A DNA stretch of 64,000 bases from Streptomyces niger. Its GTDB lineage: Bacteria; Actinomycetota; Actinomycetes; Streptomycetales; Streptomycetaceae. This document shows positions 1 through 7,884 of this stretch, in pieces. Below the pieces are notes generated by a model, which made no database searches, was not told the DNA's origin, and worked only from the letters and a program-made list of their open reading frames with translations. Within the stretch, counting starts at the first letter, position 1, and every line of letters starts with the position of its first letter. Location of the stretch: positions 124,001-188,000 of the forward strand of contig NZ_JOFQ01000009.1 in NCBI RefSeq assembly GCF_000718305.1, read 5' to 3'. Made by a program: the position numbers and the translations under genes.

Positions 1-352
1 AGACGACGCTGTGCTGCGTCCCGCCCACCGCGTCGAACGCCTCGCGCCACAACGCGACGGCATGCCGGTGGTCGGAGAGGACCGGGCCCCGCGCCTGGCC
101 GCGTGCCGCGCGTCCGTCATAGGTCGCGACGGACGCGGCGACCCCCAACGCGACGACGGCGACGGCCGTCGCGGCGGTGAGCAGGGCCCAGAAACGCAGC
201 CGGTCCCCGGGTGCGCCGCGCCCGGCAGCGGAGCCGATACGGATCAGTCGCCACCACACCCGCCTGCCGCGCGGCTTGAGCGGAGTGTGAGGGGTCGGGC
301 GTCGTCGGAGCCCCGTCGTCTTCAGGCCGGTGGTCGCTCCGGCTGTCGCCAT
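1..352 (-). CDS. Membrane protein of unknown function, N-terminal part (runs off window)
   Basis: The ATG at 352 is preceded by an AAGGGGG ribosome binding site and the frame stays open to the left edge, so only about the first 117 residues are seen. The N-terminus is basic (LRRRP, RGRRVWWRLIR). A single hydrophobic segment follows at about residues 54-76 (FWALLTAATAVAVVALG), then a hydrophilic stretch. This resembles a single-anchor membrane protein with its main domain outside. I do not recognise the family. The codon choice is strongly GC-biased at third positions, which supports real coding. A hairpin at 421-453 separates it from the gene upstream on the same strand. Confidence 0.6.
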   Translation of the reverse strand, partial: MATAGATTGLKTTGLRRRPTPHTPLKPRGRRVWWRLIRIGSAAGRGAPGDRLRFWALLTAATAVAVVALGVAASVATYDGRAARGQARGPVLSDHRHAVALWREAFDAVGGTQHSVV

Positions 353-420
353 GGTGTGTATCCCCCTTTGCCCGCACCCTGGTCCGTGCCGGGGCGTGCA
401 GGTGTTCCGAAAGACCGCAC

Positions 421-453
421 CGCCGGGCCGGCCGACGAACGGCCGGCCCGGCG
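421..453 (-). terminator. Perfect 13-bp hairpin, likely terminator
   Basis: The arms 421-433 and 441-453 are perfect inverted repeats around a 7-nt loop (gacgaac). There is no U-tract, which is usual for Streptomyces terminators. It lies just downstream of the small secreted protein (stop at 480) and before the partial membrane protein, so it probably ends transcription of the former. Confidence 0.7.
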
Positions 454-479
454 GACGGGACCTGCGTCAGTGCTCAGAA

Positions 480-824
480 TCAGGGAGCGCCCCAGCCGGA
501 GCAGTCGTCCCCCGAGGCGTTGTTCTCGTCGCACGCCTGGAACTTGATGATGGCGGAGCCGTCGCCCGAGGTGACCCTCGTCTTGTAGCCGCTCTTGTTC
601 CACAGCGTCCGCTTGGTGCCGGCGCTGTCGTGGCGGTAGTACTCCGCCTTGCCCGGGTCGTCGTCGTCACTGCCGTCGTAGACCGAGATCCGACCCGAGT
701 CGTTGTTCCACGGCGTGGTCGCGGTCACGCCGCCGCCCTTCAGGCTCTTGGCGACCGCGCCGGTCGTGGGGAGCACGAGGCTCGCGGCGAGGACCGTCGC
801 AGCGACGATCTTGACTCTCTTCAC
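480..824 (-). CDS. Small secreted protein, hypothetical
   Basis: A 114-residue protein with a GTG start at 824 and a strong AGGAGGGG site upstream. Residues 1-25 form a Sec signal peptide (MKRVKIVAATVLAASLVLP, cleavage near AVA-KS). The mature part of about 90 residues is polar, rich in Asp, Ser, Gly and aromatic residues, with two cysteines near the C-terminus (FQACDENNASGDDCSGWG) that could form a disulfide. It is exported and probably soluble. I do not recognise a family; it resembles the many short secreted beta-rich proteins of Streptomyces. It is transcribed alone and followed by the hairpin at 421-453. Confidence 0.75.
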   Translation of the reverse strand: MKRVKIVAATVLAASLVLPTTGAVAKSLKGGGVTATTPWNNDSGRISVYDGSDDDDPGKAEYYRHDSAGTKRTLWNKSGYKTRVTSGDGSAIIKFQACDENNASGDDCSGWGAP

Positions 825-1271
825 TTTTGTTCCCCTCCTGTGTCAGCTGACCGATGAGCGGCGTGTCGTCTCATGTCGTGCGCCTGTGTCATGCGCCTGA
901 GTTACGGGCCCTGTGTCATGAGCCTGTCACGAGAAGCGCGCCGTCGATCAGTGCTGAAACCTACACAGGCAGGGGCCCGTGATCCGACAGGGTCGAGACA
1001 CGATGGCCCAATATCGACTTCGGCGTCATGGTGGCTTGTGTACGACTATGTTCGACACCTGGCCGCATTGGTCCAAAGAAACTGGAATGTGTGCCAGGTG
1101 GTCGTCCCTGTTGATGTATCCGCCGAGCCGAGGCAAAGCGGATCATGAAGTCTCGCTGGTGGTTCGTACCTGAGACGCGCCCGGTCAACGGCGGTCGTAA
1201 GTCGGCCATTTGGCGGGAAGTGATCGGTAGGGCAGGGCGGGGCAGTGCGGCGCCGTGGCGCGAAAGGTGCG
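825..1271. other. Intergenic region without a supported gene
   Basis: About 450 bp between the small secreted protein and the SDR stop. It must hold the promoter for the secreted protein near 830-930, where a 17-bp motif (cctgtgtcatg-gcctg) occurs twice. The part from 980 to 1180 is less GC-rich than its surroundings. Open frames here on the plus strand show no third-position GC bias and no ribosome binding site, so I do not call a gene. Confidence 0.5.
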
Positions 1272-2111
1272 CTACTTGAGGCCGTGCTTGCGGGAGACCA
1301 GTCCCTCCGCCATGCGGCGGGAGAGCAGGCGGCGCAGGGCGAAGACGAGGGGGGCGTTGCTGCCGACCGCATAGAGCGGCTTGGGGCGGGGCGCTTCGAC
1401 GGCCTTCAGGACCGTGGCGGCCACCGTGGCCGCACTGATGCCGGCCGCCTCGTTGCGGTCCAGGTGGGCGGAGACCGTGCGGAAGGCGTCGGTGTACGGG
1501 GAGTCGTCGGCGAGGTAGCGGGTCCGGCGGTCGCTGATCCCCGTGTTGATGGAGCCCGGCTCCACGGTCGTCAACCACACGCCGTACGGGGAGAGTTCGC
1601 GCCGGGCGGCCGACGTGAACGCCTTGACGGCCGCCTTGGAGGCCACGTACGAGGAGCGGAAGGCGAGCGGGAAGCTGGCCAGCATGGAGCCGACCATGAC
1701 GACCCGGCCGCGGCGCCGGGCCCGCATGCCCGGCAGTAGCAGCTGGGTCAGGCGTACCGCACCGAAGACGTTGAGCTGGAAGAGGCGTTCCAGGGCGTCC
1801 ATGGGGAGCTCTTCGAGGGGCGCGAGCTGGCTCTCGCCCGCGTTGTTGACGAGGACGTCCACCGGGCCCGCCGCTGCCGCGCACGCCTCGATGCTCGCCG
1901 GGTCGGTGAGGTCGAGGGCGAGGTACTCGGCGCCGGGCAGGCGGTCGGCCTCGGGGATCTTCTCGGGGGTGCGGCTGGTGGCGAGCACGCGGTAGCCGCG
2001 GGCCAGCAGCGCTTGGCAGACCGCCCGGCCGATGCCGGAGGAGGCCCCGGTGACCAGTGCCGTACGCCGAGCCGTTCCCCGTACCGTCTCGCGCTGCGCA
2101 CCGCTCGTCAC
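1272..2111 (-). CDS. Short-chain dehydrogenase/reductase (SDR)
   Basis: A 279-residue classical SDR. The GTG start at 2111 overlaps the TGA of the upstream FAD dehydrogenase (GTGA), so the two are translationally coupled; a longer open frame running to 2933 is a shadow. The Rossmann motif TGASSGIGRA lies at about residues 18-27, NNAG follows after the third strand, and the catalytic Ser and YVASK (Tyr, Lys) are present. It should use NAD(P)(H) to interconvert an alcohol and a ketone in the cytoplasm. Last gene of the TetR / FAD-dehydrogenase / SDR operon, so its substrate is probably related to that of the steroid-dehydrogenase-like FAD enzyme. Confidence 0.88.
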   Translation of the reverse strand: MTSGAQRETVRGTARRTALVTGASSGIGRAVCQALLARGYRVLATSRTPEKIPEADRLPGAEYLALDLTDPASIEACAAAAGPVDVLVNNAGESQLAPLEELPMDALERLFQLNVFGAVRLTQLLLPGMRARRRGRVVMVGSMLASFPLAFRSSYVASKAAVKAFTSAARRELSPYGVWLTTVEPGSINTGISDRRTRYLADDSPYTDAFRTVSAHLDRNEAAGISAATVAATVLKAVEAPRPKPLYAVGSNAPLVFALRRLLSRRMAEGLVSRKHGLK

Positions 2112-3775
2112 GCCAGCTCCTTCGCCAGCGCGCGGCCCGCCGCGCGGCCGGAGAAGATGCAGCCGCCGAGGAACGTGCCCTCCAGTGCGTTGTAGCCGTG
2201 CACCCCGCCGCCGCCGAACCCGGCCACCTCGCCCGCCGCGTACAGGCCCGGGAAGGGCGTGCCGTCGGGCCGTACGACCTGCGCGTCGAGCGTGGTCTCC
2301 AGGCCGCCGAGCGTCTTGCGGGTGAGCAGGTTCAGCCGTACCGCGATCAGCGGGCCGTGCGCGGGGTCGAGCAGCCGGTGCGGCTTGGCGACCCGCACGA
2401 TCTTGTCGGCCAGGTAGGAGCGGGCGTTCCGCACGGCCATCAGCTGCATGTCCTTGGAGTACGCCAGGCCCACCTCGCGGTCGCGGGCCACCACCTCCCG
2501 GCGTACCTGGTCGTAGTCCAGCCGCGGGTCGCTGCCCAGCTCGTTCATGCCGGTCACCAGGTCGCGGAGGTTGTCGCGGACGACGAAGTCGGCGCCGTGC
2601 TCCATGAACGCGGCGACGGGTCCGGTCGGGCCCTTCTTCGTCCGGCCCAGCGTCATCTTGAGGTCCTTGGCCGTGAAGTCGGGGTTCTGCTCGGAGCCGG
2701 AGAGCGCGAACTCCTTCTCGATGATCGACTGGGTGAGAACGAACCAGCTGTGGTCGTGGCCGCCGGCCCGGATGTGCCGCAGCGTCGCCAGGGTGTCGAA
2801 GCCGGGGAAGAGCGGCGGGGGGAGGCGCTTGCCGGTGGCGTCCAGCCAGAGCGAGGACGGGCCCGGGATGATGCGGATGGCGTGGTCGGGCCAGATCGGG
2901 TCCCAGTTCTTGACGCCCTCGACGTAGTGCCACATGCGGTCGCGGTTGACGATGTTGCCGCCCGCGCTCTCGGTGATCTCCAGCATCCGGCCGTCGACGT
3001 GCGCGGGCACGCCGCAGATCATCCGCTCCGGCGCCGGGCCCAGCCGGTCCACCGGCCAGTTCTTGCGCACCAGGTCGGCGTTGCCGCCGATGCCGCCCGA
3101 GGTGACGATCACGGCCTGGGCGCGCAGTTCGAAGGAACCGGTGCCCTTACGGGAGGACTTCACCCCGCGCGCCGCGCTCGACGGCTCCAGCACCGTGCCC
3201 CGGACGCCGACCGCCGTGCCGTTCTCCACGATCAACTCGTCGACCTGGTGGCGGTGTTTGAACGTCACCAGCCCGCGGTGCTCCGCCGCCAGCACCGGCT
3301 CGCGGAAGACCCGGACGACCTCGGGCCCCGTGCCCCAGGCGAGGTGGAAGCGCGGTACCGAGTTGCCGTGCCCGGAGGCCAGCCCGGAACCCCGCTCGGC
3401 CCAGCCGACGTTCGGCATCAGCCGCAGGCCCAGGTCGTGCAGGTAGGCGCGCTTCTCCCCGGCGGCGAACTGCACGTACGCCCGCGCCCACTGGCGCGGC
3501 CAGTGGTCCTCCCGCTCGCGGTCGAACCCGGCCGACCCCAGCCAGTCCTGCAGCGCCAGCTCGTAGGAGTCCTTGATGCCCATCCTGCGCTGCTCGGGGC
3601 TGTCCACCAGGAACAGCCCGCCGAGCGACCAGAACGCCTGGCCGCCCAGGTTGGCCGCGCTCTCCTGGTCCACGAGCAGTACCTTGCGCCCGGCCCTGGC
3701 CAGCTCGTACGTCGCCACGAGGCCGGCCAGGCCGGCGCCCACGACGATCACATCGGCCTGTTCGCGCTCACTCAT
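2108..3775 (-). CDS. FAD-binding dehydrogenase, 3-ketosteroid-dehydrogenase/fumarate-reductase family
   Basis: A 555-residue flavoprotein. An N-terminal dinucleotide fold (VIVVGAGLAGLVATYELA, residues 9-26, with a strand-2 acidic residue at LLVDQE) binds FAD. The family motif GGQAFWSLGGLF follows, and the C-terminal FAD signature GLYAAGEVAGFGGGG ends the fold. The length and layout match the FAD-binding dehydrogenase branch related to 3-ketosteroid 1-dehydrogenases. It likely desaturates a carbonyl-containing substrate in the cytoplasm. Its ATG overlaps the TetR stop by 8 bp and its stop overlaps the SDR start, so the three genes form one operon. The actual substrate cannot be read from sequence. 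Confidence 0.87.
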   Translation of the reverse strand: MSEREQADVIVVGAGLAGLVATYELARAGRKVLLVDQESAANLGGQAFWSLGGLFLVDSPEQRRMGIKDSYELALQDWLGSAGFDREREDHWPRQWARAYVQFAAGEKRAYLHDLGLRLMPNVGWAERGSGLASGHGNSVPRFHLAWGTGPEVVRVFREPVLAAEHRGLVTFKHRHQVDELIVENGTAVGVRGTVLEPSSAARGVKSSRKGTGSFELRAQAVIVTSGGIGGNADLVRKNWPVDRLGPAPERMICGVPAHVDGRMLEITESAGGNIVNRDRMWHYVEGVKNWDPIWPDHAIRIIPGPSSLWLDATGKRLPPPLFPGFDTLATLRHIRAGGHDHSWFVLTQSIIEKEFALSGSEQNPDFTAKDLKMTLGRTKKGPTGPVAAFMEHGADFVVRDNLRDLVTGMNELGSDPRLDYDQVRREVVARDREVGLAYSKDMQLMAVRNARSYLADKIVRVAKPHRLLDPAHGPLIAVRLNLLTRKTLGGLETTLDAQVVRPDGTPFPGLYAAGEVAGFGGGGVHGYNALEGTFLGGCIFSGRAAGRALAKELA

Positions 3776-4418
3776 GCCGAGCCCCTTCGCTCTGGATGCT
3801 GTAGGCGTTCACCACGTGCCGGAACAACTCCTCGCGGCGCCGCCGTACGGCCGCGTCGTCCGGCTCCATCAAGCACTGCACCGCGGTGCCGTCGTGCACG
3901 GCGACCAAGGCGTGTCCGAGGCCCGTACGGTCGGTGACCCGGCGTCCGGCCCGGGCGAGCGCTGTCTCGACGAGCGGCAGCAGGGTGTCCTGGACGGCCC
4001 GCTCGCGGGCGGCCATCACCCGGCGCAGCGAGGGATTGCGCAGCGCGTGGGCCGTGAACTCCGCCGTCACGCGATACCACGCGTCGTCGACCGGAATGAC
4101 CTCCAGCACGGCGCGCAGCGCCTCGTCCGGGGAGACCGACTCCAGCGTGCCGAGCCGGTCCGAAGCGGTCCGCAGATCGGCCAGCATGGCCGCCGAGCGC
4201 TGCTCCCACATGGCGAGGAACAGCTCGTCGAGCGAGGTGAAGTTGGAGTAGAAGGCGCCTCGGGTGTACCCGGCCCGCTCGCAGACCCGGTCCACGGTGG
4301 ACCGGCCGAAGCCCTCCTCGGCGAAGACCGTCAGTGCGGCGTCGAGGAGCCGCTGCCGGGTCTGCGCCCGGCGCCGGGTGACGCGCCGCGGCCGGGCCGC
4401 CGCCTCCGCTGATGTCAT
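3768..4418 (-). CDS. TetR-family transcriptional regulator
   Basis: A 216-residue regulator starting at ATG 4418 with a GGAAGGCGGGG site upstream; an open frame continues to 4550 but lacks a better site. The N-terminal helix-turn-helix is typical of TetR (RQRLLDAALTVFAEEGF, then STVDRVCERAGYTRGAFYSNF, about residues 20-65). The C-terminal all-helical part would bind the inducer. It is first in the operon with the FAD dehydrogenase and SDR, so autoregulation through the palindrome at 4443-4475, 25 bp upstream of the start, is likely. The ligand is probably a substrate or product of the two enzymes. Confidence 0.9.
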   Translation of the reverse strand: MTSAEAAARPRRVTRRRAQTRQRLLDAALTVFAEEGFGRSTVDRVCERAGYTRGAFYSNFTSLDELFLAMWEQRSAAMLADLRTASDRLGTLESVSPDEALRAVLEVIPVDDAWYRVTAEFTAHALRNPSLRRVMAARERAVQDTLLPLVETALARAGRRVTDRTGLGHALVAVHDGTAVQCLMEPDDAAVRRRREELFRHVVNAYSIQSEGARHE

Positions 4419-4442
4419 GACCGGCCCCGCCTTCCGTCGTTG

Positions 4443-4475
4443 GATACGCGAATGTATGCGATGCGTTCGTGTATC
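4443..4475. promoter_or_regulatory. Long imperfect palindrome, candidate TetR operator
   Basis: The arms 4443-4454 (GATACGCGAATG) and 4464-4475 (CGTTCGTGTATC) match at 10 of 12 positions around a centre at 4459. The palindrome lies immediately upstream of the TetR start at 4418, in a stretch poorer in GC than the flanks. Size and position fit an operator bound by TetR dimers. Binding is inference. Confidence 0.55.
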
Positions 4476-4556
4476 GACAAGGGTCGGGACAGGGAAAAGC
4501 GAACGGGGCCGGCCGGGTGTACGTACCACCCGGCCGACCCCCATGGACACGGCCGA

Positions 4557-5414
4557 TCAGACCGCCGGCGGCAGCTGCGACGGACGCCCCCGCCCGCGGG
4601 TCGCGGCGTACCCCGCGATCCCGGCGAGCGCCGCGAGCACCGCACCCGCCGCGGTCCACAGCCAGCGCGCCGACCACCAGCCGGACGACCAGCCACCGTC
4701 CGGCTCGGGCCGCGCCGCCGACCCCTGGACCAGCGGCGCCGCCAGCGAGCCGTCCACGTCCTGGGCGCTGCCCGCGTCCGTGGTGGTGGCGGTCACCGCG
4801 GCCTTCACCGGCAGCCCGGCGTCGGCGGAGGCGGTGCGCACGGCGGTGAGGCGGACGTAGTACGCGCCGGGCAGCGGGTCGTTCGACCACGGCTCGGCGT
4901 TGGCGCGCACCGTACGCAGGGTGCAGGACAGCTCGACCGTCGCGGCGTCGGCCGCGGCCGTCCGGGTCTGCGTGCCGTACCGGCAGGGCTGGCGGCGGCG
5001 CAGCCCGTCGTACACGTCGAGCTGCCAGGTGGCGTCCCCGTGCCGGGCGTCGGCGCCGGGGAGGTCCACGGTCGCGTCCACCCTGGCACCCTGGCCCGCG
5101 TCGGCCGGGAACTGCCAGTAGAGGTAGTCACCGGTGGACGCCGGCGCGGTGGCCTGCTGGCCCGGCCGGATCACCGTGGCCGTACGGAAGGAGGTGCCGG
5201 CCTCGGTGGGCGGCGGCGCGTCCTCGGGGTCGGCGGACGCGCTCGCGGACGCGGACGCGTCGGTCGACGGGGTGGGGTCCTCAGCGGCCGCCACGGGGGC
5301 GGCCGCCGCGGACGGGGCGAGGGCGAGCTGACCGGCCCCGGCGGTCCCGAGGAGCGCCGCGCCGGCGAGCAGAACGGCGGACAGACGCCGCCGTACAGAA
5401 GCTGCGGCAGACAT
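4557..5414 (-). CDS. Exported membrane-anchored protein, partner of VWA protein
   Basis: A 285-residue protein starting at ATG 5414, which shares its A with the TGA of the VWA gene (TGATG), so the pair is coupled. A signal peptide (SAVLLAGAALLGTAGAG...AAAA) is followed by a Ser/Ala/Asp-rich linker, a beta-rich extracellular region of about 170 residues with two cysteines, and one C-terminal transmembrane helix (WLWTAAGAVLAALAGIAGYAA) with a short basic tail. The body resembles the last domain of the upstream VWA protein (both contain phrases such as TATVIRPGQ / RVDVRPGQ and describe a secreted jelly-roll-like fold). Function unknown; probably forms a cell-surface complex with the VWA protein. 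Confidence 0.75.
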   Translation of the reverse strand: MSAAASVRRRLSAVLLAGAALLGTAGAGQLALAPSAAAAPVAAAEDPTPSTDASASASASADPEDAPPPTEAGTSFRTATVIRPGQQATAPASTGDYLYWQFPADAGQGARVDATVDLPGADARHGDATWQLDVYDGLRRRQPCRYGTQTRTAAADAATVELSCTLRTVRANAEPWSNDPLPGAYYVRLTAVRTASADAGLPVKAAVTATTTDAGSAQDVDGSLAAPLVQGSAARPEPDGGWSSGWWSARWLWTAAGAVLAALAGIAGYAATRGRGRPSQLPPAV

Positions 5415-6718
5415 CAGTTGGTCCTCCAGACGGTGACGCGCCAGCGCGAGATCCAGCCCCACACCAGCCCGGCGAGCAGGCCGATCAGGGTGACGGCGAG
5501 CAGGAACCACCAGCCGTTGCCGAGCCCCAGGAACGCCGCGTCGGACGCCTCGTCCGGCCCGTCCACGACATCGACGGACAGCTCGACGGGCAGGCCCGGC
5601 GTGGTCTTGACCGAAGCGGGCGCGGAGAAGGCGTTGCTGACGCGCAGGCAGACCGTCTCGGGGACCGGTTCGCCGTCCGCGTCCTCCGCCGCGCTGCCGT
5701 CGTCGGCCTTCGGGTAGCGCAGACCGGTGGAGAGCACGTCCGTACGGCCGTCACCGGTGGCCTCGCCGCGGACGATCTCCCGGCCGCGGAGCGTCGAGGC
5801 GCGCAGCTGGACGCCGTAGTCGTCGTTGACGGCCCGGTCGGCCGCGACGCTCACGGAGGCGCGCAGCTCCTGGCCGGGGCGCACGTCCACCCGGTAGAAG
5901 CGGTGCTCGCCGAACTCCTCGCGGTCGGTGTAGAGGCCGGGCTTCAGCTGCGGGGCGCGCTCGCAGCTGTCCGTGCCCTTCGCCGGTTCGGGAGTGAGGG
6001 ACGGCTCGACCGTCCGGTGCACCAACTGCTTGACCCGGCCCGACAGCTCGTCCTTGTGCTGCACCGAGGTGTACGTACCGCCGGTGGCCTCGGCGATGCA
6101 GCTCAGCTGGGTACGCGTCTTGGCGTCCGGCACCAGGCCGAGGGTGTCGACGGTCAGGTGGATGCCCTTGGCGGCGAGTTCGCGCGCCACCTCGCACGGG
6201 TCCAGCGGCTGGCAGGTGTCCTCGCCGTCGCTGATGAGCACGATGCGGCGGGCGCCGTCGCCGCCCTCCAGGTCGTCGGCGGCCTTGAGCAGGGCCGGGC
6301 CGATCGGCGTCCAGCCGGTCGGCGTCAGCGTGGCGACCGCGGTCTTGGCCTCGGTGCGGTCCACCGGGCCGACGGGGTAGAGCGCGCGGGTGTCCTTGCA
6401 GCCCACCTTGCGGTCGTCGCCGCGGTACTCGGCACCGAGCGTACGGATGCCGAGCCGCACCTCCTGAGGTACCGCGTCCAGCACCTCGTTGAACGCCTGC
6501 TTGGCCGCGGACATCCGGGACTGCCCGTCGATGTCGCGGGCCCGCATCGAGCCGCTGACGTCGAGCACGAGGTCGACCTTGGGTGCGTCCTTGGGGGAGT
6601 CCGTCGAGGTCTCCGCGGTGGCCGGTCCATCGGCCGCGGCGGTCGCCGGTGCGAGCCCGCCCGTCAAACTGACCAGCAGGCCGCACACCACGGCCGCCAG
6701 TCGCCTTCTTATGATCAT
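5414..6718 (-). CDS. Exported VWA-domain protein with C-terminal membrane anchor
   Basis: A 434-residue protein. Signal peptide at residues 1-28 (AAVVCGLLVSLTGGLAPATA). A von Willebrand factor A domain follows at about 48-235, with the MIDAS metal site DVSGSM near its start, a threonine strand (TPTGWTPIGPAL) and SDGED downstream. A second beta-rich region then ends in a transmembrane helix (WWFLLAVTLIGLLAGLVWGW) and a basic tail inside the cell. The VWA domain is likely to bind a protein partner through a divalent cation on the cell surface. It is first in a coupled pair with the next gene. The start at ATG 6718 has no ribosome binding site; a -10-like TATGAT ends 6 nt upstream, suggesting a leaderless mRNA. 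Confidence 0.87.
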   Translation of the reverse strand: MIIRRRLAAVVCGLLVSLTGGLAPATAAADGPATAETSTDSPKDAPKVDLVLDVSGSMRARDIDGQSRMSAAKQAFNEVLDAVPQEVRLGIRTLGAEYRGDDRKVGCKDTRALYPVGPVDRTEAKTAVATLTPTGWTPIGPALLKAADDLEGGDGARRIVLISDGEDTCQPLDPCEVARELAAKGIHLTVDTLGLVPDAKTRTQLSCIAEATGGTYTSVQHKDELSGRVKQLVHRTVEPSLTPEPAKGTDSCERAPQLKPGLYTDREEFGEHRFYRVDVRPGQELRASVSVAADRAVNDDYGVQLRASTLRGREIVRGEATGDGRTDVLSTGLRYPKADDGSAAEDADGEPVPETVCLRVSNAFSAPASVKTTPGLPVELSVDVVDGPDEASDAAFLGLGNGWWFLLAVTLIGLLAGLVWGWISRWRVTVWRTN

Positions 6719-6724
6719 CGCCGG

Positions 6725-6754
6725 ATCATATTGACCCCGGGGTCAACTCCCCAA
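6725..6754 (-). promoter_or_regulatory. Candidate leaderless promoter with operator palindrome in the spacer
   Basis: Reading the minus strand, TTGGGG (6754-6749), an 18-nt spacer and TATGAT (6730-6725) precede the VWA start codon by 6 nt. Sixteen of the spacer bases, 6731-6746, are the perfect palindrome TTGACCCCGGGGTCAA. A repressor bound there would block RNA polymerase. The assignment is by eye. Confidence 0.55.
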
Positions 6755-6798
6755 CTCGCGTCGTGCGGCGCCTGCTGGGGTGGTAGGGGCGTGGACCG

Positions 6799-7719
6799 CT
6801 ACTTGATGGCGAGCGGGTTCAGCGGGGAGCCGACGGCACCCGTGAACTTCAGGGGCGGGGCCGTGAAGAAGAACTCGTACGTCCCATCGGCGGCGCAGTC
6901 CGCGGCGAGCTCGTCGAGGTCGAACATCTCGCCGATGGTCATTCCCATGTCGCGGAGGAGCACCAGGTGCAGCGGGAGCGTCAGCCCTTCCTGCTGTGCG
7001 GGCAGCACCTCCAGCGCCCAGTTGTCAGCCGCGACCGCCGCCACGTCGCGTGCGTGCAGCCACCGCGCGCACTCCAGCGACAGCCCCGGCTCGGCGTCCA
7101 TGAACCGTTCCCGGTCGCCGTCCGCGGCGAACACCGACCACCAGCCGGTGCGTACCAGCAGCACGTCTCCCGCGCCCACCGTCACGCCCTGCTCGGCGCA
7201 GGCGGCGTCCAGGTCGGCCGGGGTGATCGCCGTACCGGCGGCGAGGCGGTCGACGCCCTTCAGCCGCGCGATGTCGAGCAGCACGCCCCGGCCGGCGATG
7301 CCCTTGGCCTGGTGCTGGATCGCGTTGCGGGAAGCGCCCAGTGCGGTGACGTGTGCGGCGGCCGGGTAGCCGTTGTAGAGGTGGTCGTCGTAGAACATGT
7401 GCGACAGCGCGTCCCACTGCGTACCGGCCTGCAGCGGCATCACGACCCAGTCGTCCGCGCCGCGTCCGCCGCCGGGCAGCTCCCGCTCCTGACCGGTGCG
7501 GGACATGAACCGGCGCGGGTTGGACCGGAAGTGGCCGGTCTGCGGGCCGTCGGCGTCCAGCGGGATGCCGAGGTCGAAGACCTTGCCGGTACGGATCGCA
7601 CCGGCCGCGGCGACGACCTTCTCGGGGGTGATCAGGTTGGTGGTGCCGCGCTGGTCGTCCGCGCCCCAGCGGCCCCAGTTGCGCAGCTCGGCGCCCAGTG
7701 CGCGCATGGCATCGGTCAT
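6799..7719 (-). CDS. Cyclase-family (kynurenine-formamidase-like) metal hydrolase
   Basis: A 306-residue protein of the 'putative cyclase' family. I chose ATG 7719 because GAGCGAGGAACG lies just upstream; an in-frame ATG at 7761 would add 14 residues. The metal-binding stretch reads AGTQWDALSHMFYDDHLYNG, as in the long members of the family, followed by RGVLLDIARLKGV and the C-terminal PLHLVLLRDMG and EMFDL. Relatives hydrolyse formamides or cyclic substrates with a divalent metal in the cytoplasm. It sits downstream of the GntR gene on the same strand, next to a catabolic operon, and may act in that pathway. The substrate is unknown. Confidence 0.85.
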   Translation of the reverse strand: MTDAMRALGAELRNWGRWGADDQRGTTNLITPEKVVAAAGAIRTGKVFDLGIPLDADGPQTGHFRSNPRRFMSRTGQERELPGGGRGADDWVVMPLQAGTQWDALSHMFYDDHLYNGYPAAAHVTALGASRNAIQHQAKGIAGRGVLLDIARLKGVDRLAAGTAITPADLDAACAEQGVTVGAGDVLLVRTGWWSVFAADGDRERFMDAEPGLSLECARWLHARDVAAVAADNWALEVLPAQQEGLTLPLHLVLLRDMGMTIGEMFDLDELAADCAADGTYEFFFTAPPLKFTGAVGSPLNPLAIK

Positions 7720-7884
7720 CGAAGACGTTCCTCGCTCGAATTCATAAGGTGTATTAACCATCTTTAATGGTGTGGAGCCGCGCCTGTCAAAGACCGGCTC
7801 GGTGCCCGTCGAAGCCCGGCTCCGTGCCCGGCTCCGTGCCCGGCGAAGCGGGCGGTATCGGCGCCGGGCGCGGGCCCGGCCGAA

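Noticed and set aside
979-1173. Plus-strand open frame with an ATG and 64 codons
   Set aside because: No ribosome binding site and no third-position GC bias; composition unlike other genes in the window.
1272-2933. Apparent 553-residue fusion ending in the SDR
   Set aside because: The upstream part is an out-of-frame reading of the FAD gene; the SDR has its own coupled GTG start at 2111.
2057-3937. Long plus-strand open frame opposite the FAD dehydrogenase
   Set aside because: It is the antisense shadow of a clear flavoprotein; the translation is Arg/Ala/Val-rich without any fold.
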